36,806 nt of DNA from Streptomyces sp. LUP30 (GTDB lineage Bacteria > Actinomycetota > Actinomycetes > Streptomycetales > Streptomycetaceae). The stretch lies in assembly GCF_001746365.1 (NCBI RefSeq), contig NZ_MJAJ01000030.1, positions 1-36,806 of the forward strand, written 5' to 3'. The position numbers were made by a program, and so were the translations under genes. Below the pieces are notes generated by a model. The model ran no database searches and was not told the origin of the DNA. It worked only from the letters and a program-made list of their open reading frames with translations. Positions within the stretch are counted from its first letter, which is position 1. The number at the start of each line of letters is the position of its first letter. Of the stretch, positions 9,327 to 19,024 are shown in pieces.

Positions 9327-9357
9327 GGGCGGCGGGGGTGGGACACCCCCGCCGCCC
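9327..9357. terminator. Bidirectional hairpin terminator between aglG and pgl
   Basis: A perfect 14-bp stem, GGGCGGCGGGGGTG / CACCCCCGCCGCCC, encloses the 3-base loop GGA. It lies between two convergent genes (aglG stop 9281, pgl stop 9363) and has no U-tract on either side, as is common in high-GC genomes. It can serve transcripts from both directions. Confidence 0.85.
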
Positions 9358-9362
9358 CTCGC

Positions 9363-10145
9363 TCACGGCGAGGCCGGAGGGTACAGCGACCTCGGCAGCC
9401 GGGAGGCCGCCGCCGAGTCCAGCAGCCACAGCGTGCGGGACCGGCCCCGGGCGCCCGCCGCCGGGGCCTGGATCTCGCCCGCGCCGGACAGCGCGATCGC
9501 CGCGGCCTGCGCCTTGTCCTCGCCGGCCGCGAGCAGCCACACCTCGCGGGCCGCCCGGATCGCCGGGAGGGTGAGGGTGACCCGGGTCGGCGGGGGCTTG
9601 GGCGCGCCGCGCACGCCCACCACCGTGCGCTCGGTCTCCCGCACGGCGGGCAGCTCCGGGAAGAGCGAGGCCACATGGGTGTCCGGGCCGACGCCCAGCA
9701 TCAGGACGTCGAACGTGGGCACGGCGCCATGGTTGCCGGGACCGGCCGCGCGGGCCAGCTCCTCGGCGTAGGCGACCGCGGCCGCCTCCACGTCCGTGCC
9801 GTGCGGACCGTCGGACGCGGGCATGGCGTGCACGCGCTCGGGGTCCACGGGGACGGAGTCCAGCAGGGCCTCGCGGGCCTGCGTGACGTTGCGCTCCGGG
9901 TCGCCCTCGGGCAGGAACCGTTCGTCGCCCCACCACAGGTCGAGACGGCTCCAGTCGACGGCGTCCCGGGCCGGCGCGGCCGCCAGCGCGGCGAGCAGTC
10001 CGTTGCCGTTGCGGCCGCCCGTGAGGACCACGGACGCCAGGCCCCGGGAGGCCTGGGCGTCCACGATCTTCGTGATCAGACGGGCCGCGGCGGCCTGCGC
10101 CATCAGCTCCTTGTCGTGGTGCACGACCAGCTGAGGGGTGCTCAC
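9363..10145 (-). CDS. pgl: 6-phosphogluconolactonase
   Basis: Hydrolyses 6-phosphogluconolactone to 6-phosphogluconate, the second step of the oxidative pentose phosphate pathway. It has 260 residues. Family motifs are SVVLTGGRNGNGLLAAL, LDLWWGDERFLPEGDPERN (the WGDER signature), FDVLMLGVGPDTHVASLFP and a C-terminal EVWLLAAGEDKAQAA. In the glycan-phosphate motif this protein has GPDTH rather than the more usual GxDGH. The start is GTG 10145, overlapping the opcA stop by 4 bases (GTGA). It is the last gene of the tkt-tal-zwf-opcA-pgl operon. The older name devB is used for the Streptomyces orthologue. Confidence 0.95.
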   Translation of the reverse strand: MSTPQLVVHHDKELMAQAAAARLITKIVDAQASRGLASVVLTGGRNGNGLLAALAAAPARDAVDWSRLDLWWGDERFLPEGDPERNVTQAREALLDSVPVDPERVHAMPASDGPHGTDVEAAAVAYAEELARAAGPGNHGAVPTFDVLMLGVGPDTHVASLFPELPAVRETERTVVGVRGAPKPPPTRVTLTLPAIRAAREVWLLAAGEDKAQAAAIALSGAGEIQAPAAGARGRSRTLWLLDSAAASRLPRSLYPPASP

Positions 10146-11272
10146 TGCGGATCCGCTTTCCTGACCGGGGGCATCTGCGCCGGAGAGGGCCGGTCCGCGT
10201 CGCCCTGGCTCGCCGGGACGGCGGCCGGACGGGCCGGTTCGGCCTCGCGGTCGGCGGCCGCAGGCTCCGTCACCGTGCGCACCGGGAGAGCCGGCGTGGG
10301 CTGAGCGGCCGCCGCGGCCCGCTCCGCCTCGCGCTCCGCGGCCGACTGGCCGCCGAGCCGGTCCACGCCGAACCGCAGCGCGGACGCGTACGTGTCGTCG
10401 GGGTCGAGCCTGCGCAGCTCCTCCGCGAGCAGCTCGGACGTCTCACGCCGCTTGAGCGCCACCGCGCGGTCCGGCTGGCCCGGCAGGGCCAGGGTGGCCA
10501 TCGCCCCGTCCGACCGGTGCAGCGTGATCGGGCCGCCGGTGGTCTCCATCCGGACCTGGGTCAGACCCGGGCCGGCCGAGACCGCGCGACGGACGTGGAC
10601 GTGGAGCCGGTCGGCGAGCCACATGGCGAGCAGCTCGACGCTCGGGTTGGCCTCCTCGCCCGCTACTTCGGCGGACACGATCTCGCAGCTGACCTGGTCG
10701 AGGGCGGCGGCCAGCATCGAGCGCCACGGGGTGATCCGGGCCCACGCCAGGTCGGTGTCGCCCGGCTCGTAGCTGTCGGCCCGGGCCCGCAGTTCACCGA
10801 TGGGCTTCTCGGCCGCGTAGCTGTCGGTGACCCGGCGCTGGCCCAGGGCGCCCAGCGGATCGCCCGCCGGGTCGCGCGGGGCGTCCACCGACCACCAGAC
10901 CACCACCGGCGCGTCCGGCAGCAGCAGTGGCAGGACAACCGACTGGGCGTGGTCGGACACCTCGCCGTACAGCCGGAGGATGACCGTCTCGCCGCTGCCG
11001 GCGTCCGCGCCCAGCCGCACCTCGGCGTCCAGGCGGGACTGGGTGCGGCCCCGGGAAGAGCGCGAGACGCGCTTGATGACCACCAGCGTGCGCGAGGGAT
11101 GCTCGTGCGACGCGTCGTCGGCGGCCTTCAGGGCGTCGTAGGCGTTCTCCTCGTCCGTGACGACGACGAGGGTGAGCACCATGCCGACGGCGGGGGTGCC
11201 TATCGCGCGGCGGCCCTGCACCAACGCCTTGTTGATCTTGCTGGCAGTGGTGTCCGTGAGGTCTGTCTTCAT
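10142..11272 (-). CDS. opcA: Glucose-6-phosphate dehydrogenase assembly protein OpcA
   Basis: Cytoplasmic partner needed for assembly and activity of glucose-6-phosphate dehydrogenase in actinobacteria and cyanobacteria. It has 376 residues. The conserved start MKTDLTDTTASKINKALV and segments such as VVLPLLLPDAPVVVWW and ITPWRSMLAAALDQV identify the family. The last 65 or so residues form an Ala/Pro/Glu-rich tail of low complexity beyond the usual core. ATG 11272 is chosen because it overlaps the zwf stop as ATGA and fits the family N-terminus; a longer frame to 11332 runs inside zwf. It is translationally coupled to zwf upstream and pgl downstream, matching its role beside Zwf. Confidence 0.95.
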   Translation of the reverse strand: MKTDLTDTTASKINKALVQGRRAIGTPAVGMVLTLVVVTDEENAYDALKAADDASHEHPSRTLVVIKRVSRSSRGRTQSRLDAEVRLGADAGSGETVILRLYGEVSDHAQSVVLPLLLPDAPVVVWWSVDAPRDPAGDPLGALGQRRVTDSYAAEKPIGELRARADSYEPGDTDLAWARITPWRSMLAAALDQVSCEIVSAEVAGEEANPSVELLAMWLADRLHVHVRRAVSAGPGLTQVRMETTGGPITLHRSDGAMATLALPGQPDRAVALKRRETSELLAEELRRLDPDDTYASALRFGVDRLGGQSAAEREAERAAAAAQPTPALPVRTVTEPAAADREAEPARPAAVPASQGDADRPSPAQMPPVRKADPQ

Positions 11273-12816
11273 GGCCGGCGCCAGCTCCGTCCGTCTCGCT
11301 CGAGCATCTGCTCGGCCTCGACCGGCCCCCATGTGCCGGACGGGTACTGCGCGGGCTTGCCGTTCTTGTCCCAGTACTGCTCGATCGGGTCGAGGATCTT
11401 CCAGGACAGTTCCACCTCTTCCGTGCGGGGGAAGAGGTTCGAGTCGCCCAGCAGCACATCGAGGATCAGCCGCTCGTACGCCTCGGGCGAGGACTCCGTG
11501 AAGGACTCGCCGTAGGCGAAGTCCATCGACACGTCCCGGATCTCCATCGACGTGCCGGGGACCTTGGAGCCGAAGCGGACCGTGATGCCCTCGTCCGGCT
11601 GGACGCGGATGACGATCGCGTTGGCCCCGAGCTCCTCGGTGGCGGTGGAGTCGAAGGGGGAGTGCGGCGCCCGCTGGAAGACGACCGCGATCTCCGTGAC
11701 CCGGCGGCCGAGGCGCTTGCCGGTGCGCAGATAGAACGGGACGCCCGCCCAGCGGCGGTTGTCCACGCCCAGCTTGACGGCCGCGTAGGTGTCGGTCTTC
11801 GACTTGGGGTCGATGCCGTCCTCTTCGAGATAGCCGACGGCCTTCTCGCCGCCCTGCCAGCCCGCCGCGTACTGACCGCGCACGGTGTCGCGGCCCAGGT
11901 CCTTCGGCAGCCGGACGGCGCCGAGCACCTTGGTCTTCTCGGCGGCGAGCGCGTCCGCGTCGAAGGAGGCCGGCTCCTCCATGGCCGTGAGCGCCATGAG
12001 CTGGAGCAGGTGGTTCTGGATGACGTCACGGGCGGCGCCGATGCCGTCGTAGTAGCCGGCCCGGCCGCCGATGCCGATGTCCTCGGCCATGGTGATCTGC
12101 ACGTGGTCCACGAAGGACCGGTTCCAGATCGGCTCGAACATGGTGTTGGCGAAGCGGAGCGCCAGGATGTTCTGGACGGTCTCCTTGCCGAGGTAGTGGT
12201 CGATGCGGAAGACCTGGTCCGAGCCGAAGACCTCGTGCACGACCTTGTTGAGCTCCTCGGCCGAGGCGAGGTCGTGGCCGAAGGGCTTCTCGATGACCGC
12301 CCGCCGCCAGGAGCCGTTCTTCTGGTCGGCCAGCCCGTGCTTCTTCAGCTGCTGGATGACCACCGGGAAGGAGCGCGGCGGCACGGACAGGTAGAAGGCG
12401 AAGTTGCCGCCCGTGCCCTGTGCCTTGTCGAGTTCCTCGATGGTGGCGCGCAGCCGCTCGAAGGCCTCGTCGTCGTCGAAGGTGCCCTGGACGAAGCGCA
12501 TGCCCTGGACGAGCTGCTGCCAGACCTCCTCGCGGAAGGGCGTGCGGGCGTGCTCCTTGACCGCGTCGTGGACCTCCTGTGCGAAGTCCTCGTGCTCCCA
12601 CTCGCGGCGGGCGAAGCCGACCAGCGAGAAGCCCGGCGGCAGCAGACCCCGGTTGGCGAGGTCGTACACGGCGGGCATGAGCTTCTTCCGGGACAGGTCG
12701 CCCGTGACGCCGAAGATGACCAGGCCCGACGGCCCCGCGATACGCGGGAGCCGTCGGTCGGCGGGGTCACGGAGCGGGTTGGCTCCGGGACCGGAAAGGC
12801 CGGAAAGGGGCGACAA
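11269..12816 (-). CDS. zwf: Glucose-6-phosphate 1-dehydrogenase
   Basis: Oxidises glucose 6-phosphate to 6-phosphogluconolactone and makes NADPH. It has 515 residues, normal length. The nucleotide-binding motif is VIFGVTGDLSRKKLMPA near residue 33. The active-site signature is RIDHYLGKETVQN, with its catalytic His, and VIEKPFGHDL supplies the substrate-binding Lys. The C-terminal domain includes WAGVPFYLRTGKRL. The start is TTG 12816, with GGAGGG 8 bases upstream, 4 bases after the tal stop. It overlaps opcA by 4 bases. Confidence 0.96.
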   Translation of the reverse strand: MSPLSGLSGPGANPLRDPADRRLPRIAGPSGLVIFGVTGDLSRKKLMPAVYDLANRGLLPPGFSLVGFARREWEHEDFAQEVHDAVKEHARTPFREEVWQQLVQGMRFVQGTFDDDEAFERLRATIEELDKAQGTGGNFAFYLSVPPRSFPVVIQQLKKHGLADQKNGSWRRAVIEKPFGHDLASAEELNKVVHEVFGSDQVFRIDHYLGKETVQNILALRFANTMFEPIWNRSFVDHVQITMAEDIGIGGRAGYYDGIGAARDVIQNHLLQLMALTAMEEPASFDADALAAEKTKVLGAVRLPKDLGRDTVRGQYAAGWQGGEKAVGYLEEDGIDPKSKTDTYAAVKLGVDNRRWAGVPFYLRTGKRLGRRVTEIAVVFQRAPHSPFDSTATEELGANAIVIRVQPDEGITVRFGSKVPGTSMEIRDVSMDFAYGESFTESSPEAYERLILDVLLGDSNLFPRTEEVELSWKILDPIEQYWDKNGKPAQYPSGTWGPVEAEQMLERDGRSWRRP

Positions 12817-12820
12817 GTTC

Positions 12821-13939
12821 TCAGCCCTCCGAGGGGGCGAGGCGCTCCAGCTCTGCCTCGGTCGACTTGAGCAGGTCGTTCCAGGACGCCTCGAACTTGT
12901 CGACGCCCTCGTCCTCGAGGAGCTGGACCACCTCGTCGTAGGAGATCCCGAGCTTCTCGACGGCGTCGATCTCGGCGCGGGCCTGCTCGTAGGTGCCGGC
13001 GATGGTGTTGCCGGTGATCCGCCCGCGGTCCTCGGCGGCGAACAGGGTCGCCTCCGGCATGGTGTTCACCGTGTTCGGCGCCACCAGGTCGTCCACGTAC
13101 AGGGTGTCCTTGTAGGCGGGGTCCTTCACACCGGTGGAGGCCCACAGCGGACGCTGCTTGTTGGCGCCCGCCTTCTCCAGCGCGGCCCAGCGCTCGCCGG
13201 CGAAGACCTCCTCGTACGCCTGGTAGGCGAGCCGCGCGTTGGCGAGACCGGCCTTGCCGCGGGCGGCCTTGGCCTCGTCGGTGCCGAGCGCGTCGAGCCG
13301 CTTGTCGATCTCGGTGTCCACGCGGGACACGAAGAAGGACGCCACGGAGTGGATCTTCGACAGGTCCAGGCCGCGCTCCTTGGCCTGCTCCAGGCCGGAC
13401 AGGTAGGCGTCCATGACCTGGCGGTAGCGCTCCAGCGAGAAGATCAGCGTGACGTTGACGCTGATGCCCAGGCCGATGACCTCGGTGATGGCCGGCAGGC
13501 CGCCCATCGTGGCCGGGATCTTGATGAGCGTGTTGGGGCGGTCGACCAGCCAGGCGAGCTGCTTGGCCTCGGCGACCGTCGGCTTGGTGTGGTGCGCCAG
13601 GCGCGGGTCGACCTCGATGGACACCCGGCCGTCCTGGCCGCCGGTGGCGTCGAAGACCGGGCGCAGGATGTCGGCGGCGTCACGGACGTCCGCCGTCGTG
13701 ATCATGCGGATGGCCTCTTCGACGGTCACCTTGCGGGCGGCGAGGTCCGACAGCTGCTGGTCGTAGCCGTCGCCCTGCGAGATCGCCTTCTGGAAGATCG
13801 ACGGGTTGGTGGTGACGCCCACGACGTGCTGCTGGTCGATCAGCTCGGCGAGGTTGCCGGACGTGATCCGCTTGCGCGACAGGTCGTCCAGCCAGATCGC
13901 GACGCCTTCTTCGGAGAGGCGCTTGAGTGCGTCTGTCAT
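12821..13939 (-). CDS. tal: Transaldolase
   Basis: Transfers a dihydroxyacetone unit between sedoheptulose 7-phosphate and glyceraldehyde 3-phosphate in the non-oxidative pentose phosphate pathway. It has 372 residues, the TalB-long actinobacterial form. The family signature VGVTTNPSIFQKAI is near residue 40, the Schiff-base Lys140 is in NTLIKIPAT, and GISVNVTLIFSLERY follows. The start is ATG 13939, with TAGGAG about 10 bases upstream. It lies between tkt (30 bases upstream) and zwf (4 bases downstream). Confidence 0.96.
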   Translation of the reverse strand: MTDALKRLSEEGVAIWLDDLSRKRITSGNLAELIDQQHVVGVTTNPSIFQKAISQGDGYDQQLSDLAARKVTVEEAIRMITTADVRDAADILRPVFDATGGQDGRVSIEVDPRLAHHTKPTVAEAKQLAWLVDRPNTLIKIPATMGGLPAITEVIGLGISVNVTLIFSLERYRQVMDAYLSGLEQAKERGLDLSKIHSVASFFVSRVDTEIDKRLDALGTDEAKAARGKAGLANARLAYQAYEEVFAGERWAALEKAGANKQRPLWASTGVKDPAYKDTLYVDDLVAPNTVNTMPEATLFAAEDRGRITGNTIAGTYEQARAEIDAVEKLGISYDEVVQLLEDEGVDKFEASWNDLLKSTEAELERLAPSEG

Positions 13940-13971
13940 GGAATTACATCTCCTACGGTCGTATGTGAGCG

Positions 13972-16059
<2,088 letters not shown>

Positions 16060-16419
16060 CCTGGGTCAGGGCTCCTCTCCACATGTCACGCATGTCGAAT
16101 GCCGGTGCACGCGGCGCCCACCGGCCGTTGTCGAGCCTACCCCCGTGCGAACGCGCATTTTTTCGAGTCATTACAGACTGCCGGGTAGCTTCGCGATCCG
16201 CCTCCCGACCGGTGTGTTCCCTGTTCGGCAAGTGAATACGGAGCCGCTCGTACGAGTGCTCAACAGAGTGCCTCCCGGCTCTTCCGGGGGCGTCGTCCAA
16301 CACGACCCCACCCCCGCGAATATCGGGGTATGGGCAACGTCTACAGTGGCGTGGTACGCGCGAGCCTTTACGGGGAGTTCACACCCGGGGCTTGCTGGGA
16401 GTCTCTGTCAGGGGTGTGC
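16060..16419. other. Divergent intergenic region between tkt and ctaB
   Basis: This 360-base stretch has no convincing gene and is less GC-rich than its flanks. It must hold the promoters for both tkt and ctaB. Possible -10 boxes are TAGGCT on the minus strand (16139-16134) for tkt and TACAGT (16341-16346) for ctaB; neither has a good -35. A run of six T residues lies near 16158-16163. A 10-base palindrome CTCGTACGAG is at 16247-16256. The ctaB reading frame is open upstream to 16330, but the start there does not fit the family. Confidence 0.4.
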
Positions 16420-17367
16420 GTGACGGCCGTTGAATCCCGTCCAGTAGGGATCGTCGGGGCGAGCCAGAGCCCGAGCCGGCGGCCGGTCGGGGCCCGGGTC
16501 AAGGCGTTCGTGGCGCTGACGAAGCCGCGGATCATCGAACTGCTGCTGATCACCACCGTCCCGGTGATGTTCTTGGCGCAGCAGGGCGTACCGGACCTCG
16601 GGCTCGTCCTTCTGACCTGCCTCGGCGGCTACCTGTCCGCGGGCGGCGCGAACGCCCTCAACATGTACATCGACCGCGACATCGACGCGCTGATGGACCG
16701 CACCTCGCAGCGGCCGCTGGTCACCGGGATGGTCAGCCCGCGTGAATGCCTCGCCTTCGGCATCACCCTCGCGGTGGGTTCGACCCTGCTGTTCGGGCTG
16801 ACCGTGAACTGGCTGTCGGCCTGGCTCGCGCTCGGCGCGCTCCTCTTCTATGTGGTCGTCTACACGATGATCCTCAAGCGCCGCACCTCGCAGAACATCG
16901 TGTGGGGCGGCATCGCCGGCTGCATGCCGGTGCTGATCGGCTGGTCCTCGGTCACGGACTCCCTCTCCTGGGCCCCGGTCGTCCTCTTCCTCGTGATGTT
17001 CTTCTGGACGCCGCCGCACTACTGGCCGCTGTCGATGAAGGTCAGGGACGACTACGCGCGCGTGGGCGTGCCGATGCTGCCGGTCGTCGCCTCCAACAAG
17101 GTCGTCGCGCGCCAGATCGTCCTCTACAGCTGGGTGATGGTCGCCGTCTCGCTGCTGCTGCAGCCGCTCGGCTACACCGGCTGGTTCTACACGGCGGTGG
17201 CGCTGGCGGCGGGCGGCTGGTGGCTGTGGGAGGCGCACGGACTGCAGAACCGGGCCAAGGCCGAGGTCACGGGCGGGAAGCTCAAGGAGATGCGGCTGTT
17301 CCACTGGTCCATCACCTATGTGTCGCTGCTGTTCGTGGCCGTCGCGGTGGATCCCTTCCTGCGCTGA
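16420..17367 (+). CDS. ctaB: Protoheme IX farnesyltransferase (heme O synthase)
   Basis: Integral membrane prenyltransferase that adds a farnesyl group to heme B to make heme O for cytochrome oxidase. It has 315 residues, with about nine membrane helices. The first Asp-rich prenyl-diphosphate motif is ALNMYIDRDIDALMDRTSQR and the second conserved loop is MKVRDDYARVGVPMLPVV. FVALTKPRIIELLLITTVPVM is the typical N-terminal helix. GTG 16420 (VTAVESRP) was chosen because it has AGGGG 5 bases upstream and matches how streptomycete CtaB proteins begin. It diverges from tkt and is closed by a hairpin at 17384. CtaA, which uses its product, is encoded 2.5 kb downstream on the other strand. Confidence 0.94.
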   Translation: MTAVESRPVGIVGASQSPSRRPVGARVKAFVALTKPRIIELLLITTVPVMFLAQQGVPDLGLVLLTCLGGYLSAGGANALNMYIDRDIDALMDRTSQRPLVTGMVSPRECLAFGITLAVGSTLLFGLTVNWLSAWLALGALLFYVVVYTMILKRRTSQNIVWGGIAGCMPVLIGWSSVTDSLSWAPVVLFLVMFFWTPPHYWPLSMKVRDDYARVGVPMLPVVASNKVVARQIVLYSWVMVAVSLLLQPLGYTGWFYTAVALAAGGWWLWEAHGLQNRAKAEVTGGKLKEMRLFHWSITYVSLLFVAVAVDPFLR

Positions 17368-17383
17368 CGTCCGCCGTACGGCC

Positions 17384-17427
17384 CGACGGCCGGGGCGCGT
17401 GGTCAAGGCCACGCACCCCGGCCGTCG
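17384..17427 (+). terminator. Hairpin terminator after ctaB
   Basis: Two 19-base arms (17384-17402 and 17409-17427), beginning CGACGGCCGGGG and ending CCCCGGCCGTCG, pair with one mismatch around the loop TCAAGG. It starts 16 bases after the ctaB stop and ends just before the promoter of the next gene. Confidence 0.85.
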
Positions 17428-17447
17428 CCGTTCCGGCTACCCGTCGG

Positions 17448-17453
17448 TAGCAT
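17448..17453 (+). promoter_or_regulatory. -10 box TAGCAT directing a probably leaderless transcript
   Basis: TAGCAT fits the streptomycete -10 pattern and ends 7 bases before the ATG at 17461, so transcription should begin at or beside the start codon. No ribosome-binding site precedes the ATG. A clear -35 is not visible. Confidence 0.45.
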
Positions 17454-17460
17454 CCTGGCC

Positions 17461-17817
17461 ATGGCAGACACCAAGCAGGTTGACGAGGCGGCCGACGCCA
17501 AGCGGGCCGCCAGGGCCGAGCGCCGGGCGGCACGGCTCGCCAAGCGGATCGGCGCGTTCTCCAAGGCGCACGGCGGAGCCGAGAGCCAGATCGCGTACAT
17601 CGGCGAGCGCGGCGCCCGCATCGTGCTCGTCGGCGAGGACGGCGGCTGGGGCGACCTGGTGGCCCCCTCGGTCGCCGTGGCCGAGCAGGCCGTGCGGAAG
17701 GCCGGGATCACCGCCCACGAATCCTTCGACGGCGAGTTCGCGGCGAAGGTGCGCACAGGGCCGTACGAGTGGACGCGGATGGCGGGCATCCAGGTCGGCG
17801 GACCGAAGAACGGCTGA
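17461..17817 (+). CDS. Conserved hypothetical protein, 118 residues
   Basis: Small soluble protein of unknown function, apparently conserved in Streptomyces. The first 30 residues are rich in Ala, Arg and Lys and probably form a charged helix (ADAKRAARAERRAARLAKR). The rest looks like a compact alpha/beta domain: IAYIGERGARIVLVGEDGGWGDL, then AVAEQAVRKAGITAHESF and a C-terminal YEWTRMAGIQVGG. No membrane segment, signal peptide, cysteine or recognised catalytic motif is present. It has its own predicted leaderless promoter after the ctaB terminator. I do not recognise a function. Confidence 0.85.
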   Translation: MADTKQVDEAADAKRAARAERRAARLAKRIGAFSKAHGGAESQIAYIGERGARIVLVGEDGGWGDLVAPSVAVAEQAVRKAGITAHESFDGEFAAKVRTGPYEWTRMAGIQVGGPKNG

Positions 17818-17875
17818 TCCCCCTCTCACGCAACACCTGACACCCGGTTCACCCGTTAGGACCCGTGGAAGCGAC

Positions 17876-19006
17876 GTGGTCCATCTCCCGGGGGTCCGGA
17901 TGCTCGAAACGCCGTCCTTGGTGGACCAGTACTGCCACGGCGTCCTGAGAACGGAGCTGGGCCTCGGCACCTTCGAGGCCCAGCTGGCCCGCACCGAGGG
18001 CCCGCCCGCGCCGGGCACGACGCTCTTCGACACGCAGACCGGGTTCGCGGTACGCCGCTGGTGCCCCCCGCTCCTCGGCCTGGAACCGCACGCCCCGCCC
18101 GCCCGCTATCTCGCCCGGCGTCGTGAACTCGGCGTACTGGAATCGGGCCGCCGGCTGCTGCGGGGCAGCGGCATCACCACCTACCTGGTCGACACGGGTC
18201 TGCCCGGGGACCTCACCGGGCCCGGCGAGCTGGCCGGCGCGGGAGCGGCCGAGGCCCGCGAGATCGTGCGGCTGGAACTCCTCGCCGAGCAGGTCGCCGA
18301 CACCTCCGGAACGGTCGAGTCCTTTCTCGCCAACCTCGCCGAGGCGGTCCACGGGGCGGCCGCGACCGCCGTGGCCTTCACCTCCGTCGCCGGGGTCCGG
18401 CACGGACTGGCCCTCGCCCCGGAGGCGCCCGGCCCGGGGGAGGTGCGGGGCGCCGCCGGGCGCTGGCTGGCCGCCCGCCGGGTCGGCGGCGAACTGAGCG
18501 ACCCGGTACTGCTGCGGCACCTGCTGTGGATCGCCGTCGCCTCGGAGCTGCCCCTGCAACTGCACGCCGGACTCGGGGCGCCCGGAGCGCGCATCGACCG
18601 CACCGACCCCGCCCTGCTCACCGACTTCGTCCGGGCCACCGCGGGCCTGGGCACCGACCTCGTCCTGCTGCACGGCTACCCCTACCACCGCCACGCCGCC
18701 CATCTCGCCGGGGTCTTCCCGCACGTGTACGCCGACTCGGGCGCCGCGCTCGTGCGGACCGGCGCCCGCGCGGCGACGATCCTCGCGGAGATCCTGGAGA
18801 TGGCCCCCTTCGGCAAGATCCTCTTCTCCAGCGGAGCCCAGGGCCTGCCCGAGCTGCACGTGGTCGGGGCGATGCTGTTCCGCGAGGCCCTGGCCCGGGT
18901 GCTGGGAGCCTGGGTCGCGGAGGGCGCGTGGTCGCCGGGGGACGCGCAACGGGTCGCGGGCCTGATCGCCGCGGGCAACGCGCACCGGGTGTACCGGCTG
19001 GGCTGA
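17876..19006 (+). CDS. Amidohydrolase-family protein with altered metal-binding residues
   Basis: Relative of the metal-dependent amidohydrolase TIM barrels (Amidohydro_2 type), 376 residues. The fold is indicated by the N-terminal LVDQYCHGVL, the mid-barrel ELPLQLHAGLG, LVLLHGYPYHRHAAHLAGVF, VYADSGA, and the C-terminal ILFSSGAQGLPELHVVGA. In typical members the first element is an HxH and the last carries the catalytic Asp (SSD or GSD). Here the HxH position reads Tyr-Cys-His and the Asp position reads Gly, so activity may be changed or lost. Two starts are possible: GTG 17876 (used, GGAAG upstream) or ATG 17900 (GGGGG 5 bases upstream). The gene is 18 bases before the nucleotidyltransferase gene and likely co-transcribed with it. 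The substrate is unknown. Confidence 0.8.
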   Translation: MVHLPGVRMLETPSLVDQYCHGVLRTELGLGTFEAQLARTEGPPAPGTTLFDTQTGFAVRRWCPPLLGLEPHAPPARYLARRRELGVLESGRRLLRGSGITTYLVDTGLPGDLTGPGELAGAGAAEAREIVRLELLAEQVADTSGTVESFLANLAEAVHGAAATAVAFTSVAGVRHGLALAPEAPGPGEVRGAAGRWLAARRVGGELSDPVLLRHLLWIAVASELPLQLHAGLGAPGARIDRTDPALLTDFVRATAGLGTDLVLLHGYPYHRHAAHLAGVFPHVYADSGAALVRTGARAATILAEILEMAPFGKILFSSGAQGLPELHVVGAMLFREALARVLGAWVAEGAWSPGDAQRVAGLIAAGNAHRVYRLG

Positions 19007-19024
19007 GGCGGGAAGACTGGGCGC

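Noticed and set aside
16330..16419. 30-residue N-terminal extension of ctaB from 16330
   Set aside because: The extension (MGNVYSGVVRASLYG...) has no place in the CtaB family and would run through the likely promoter; the GTG at 16420 has a ribosome-binding site.
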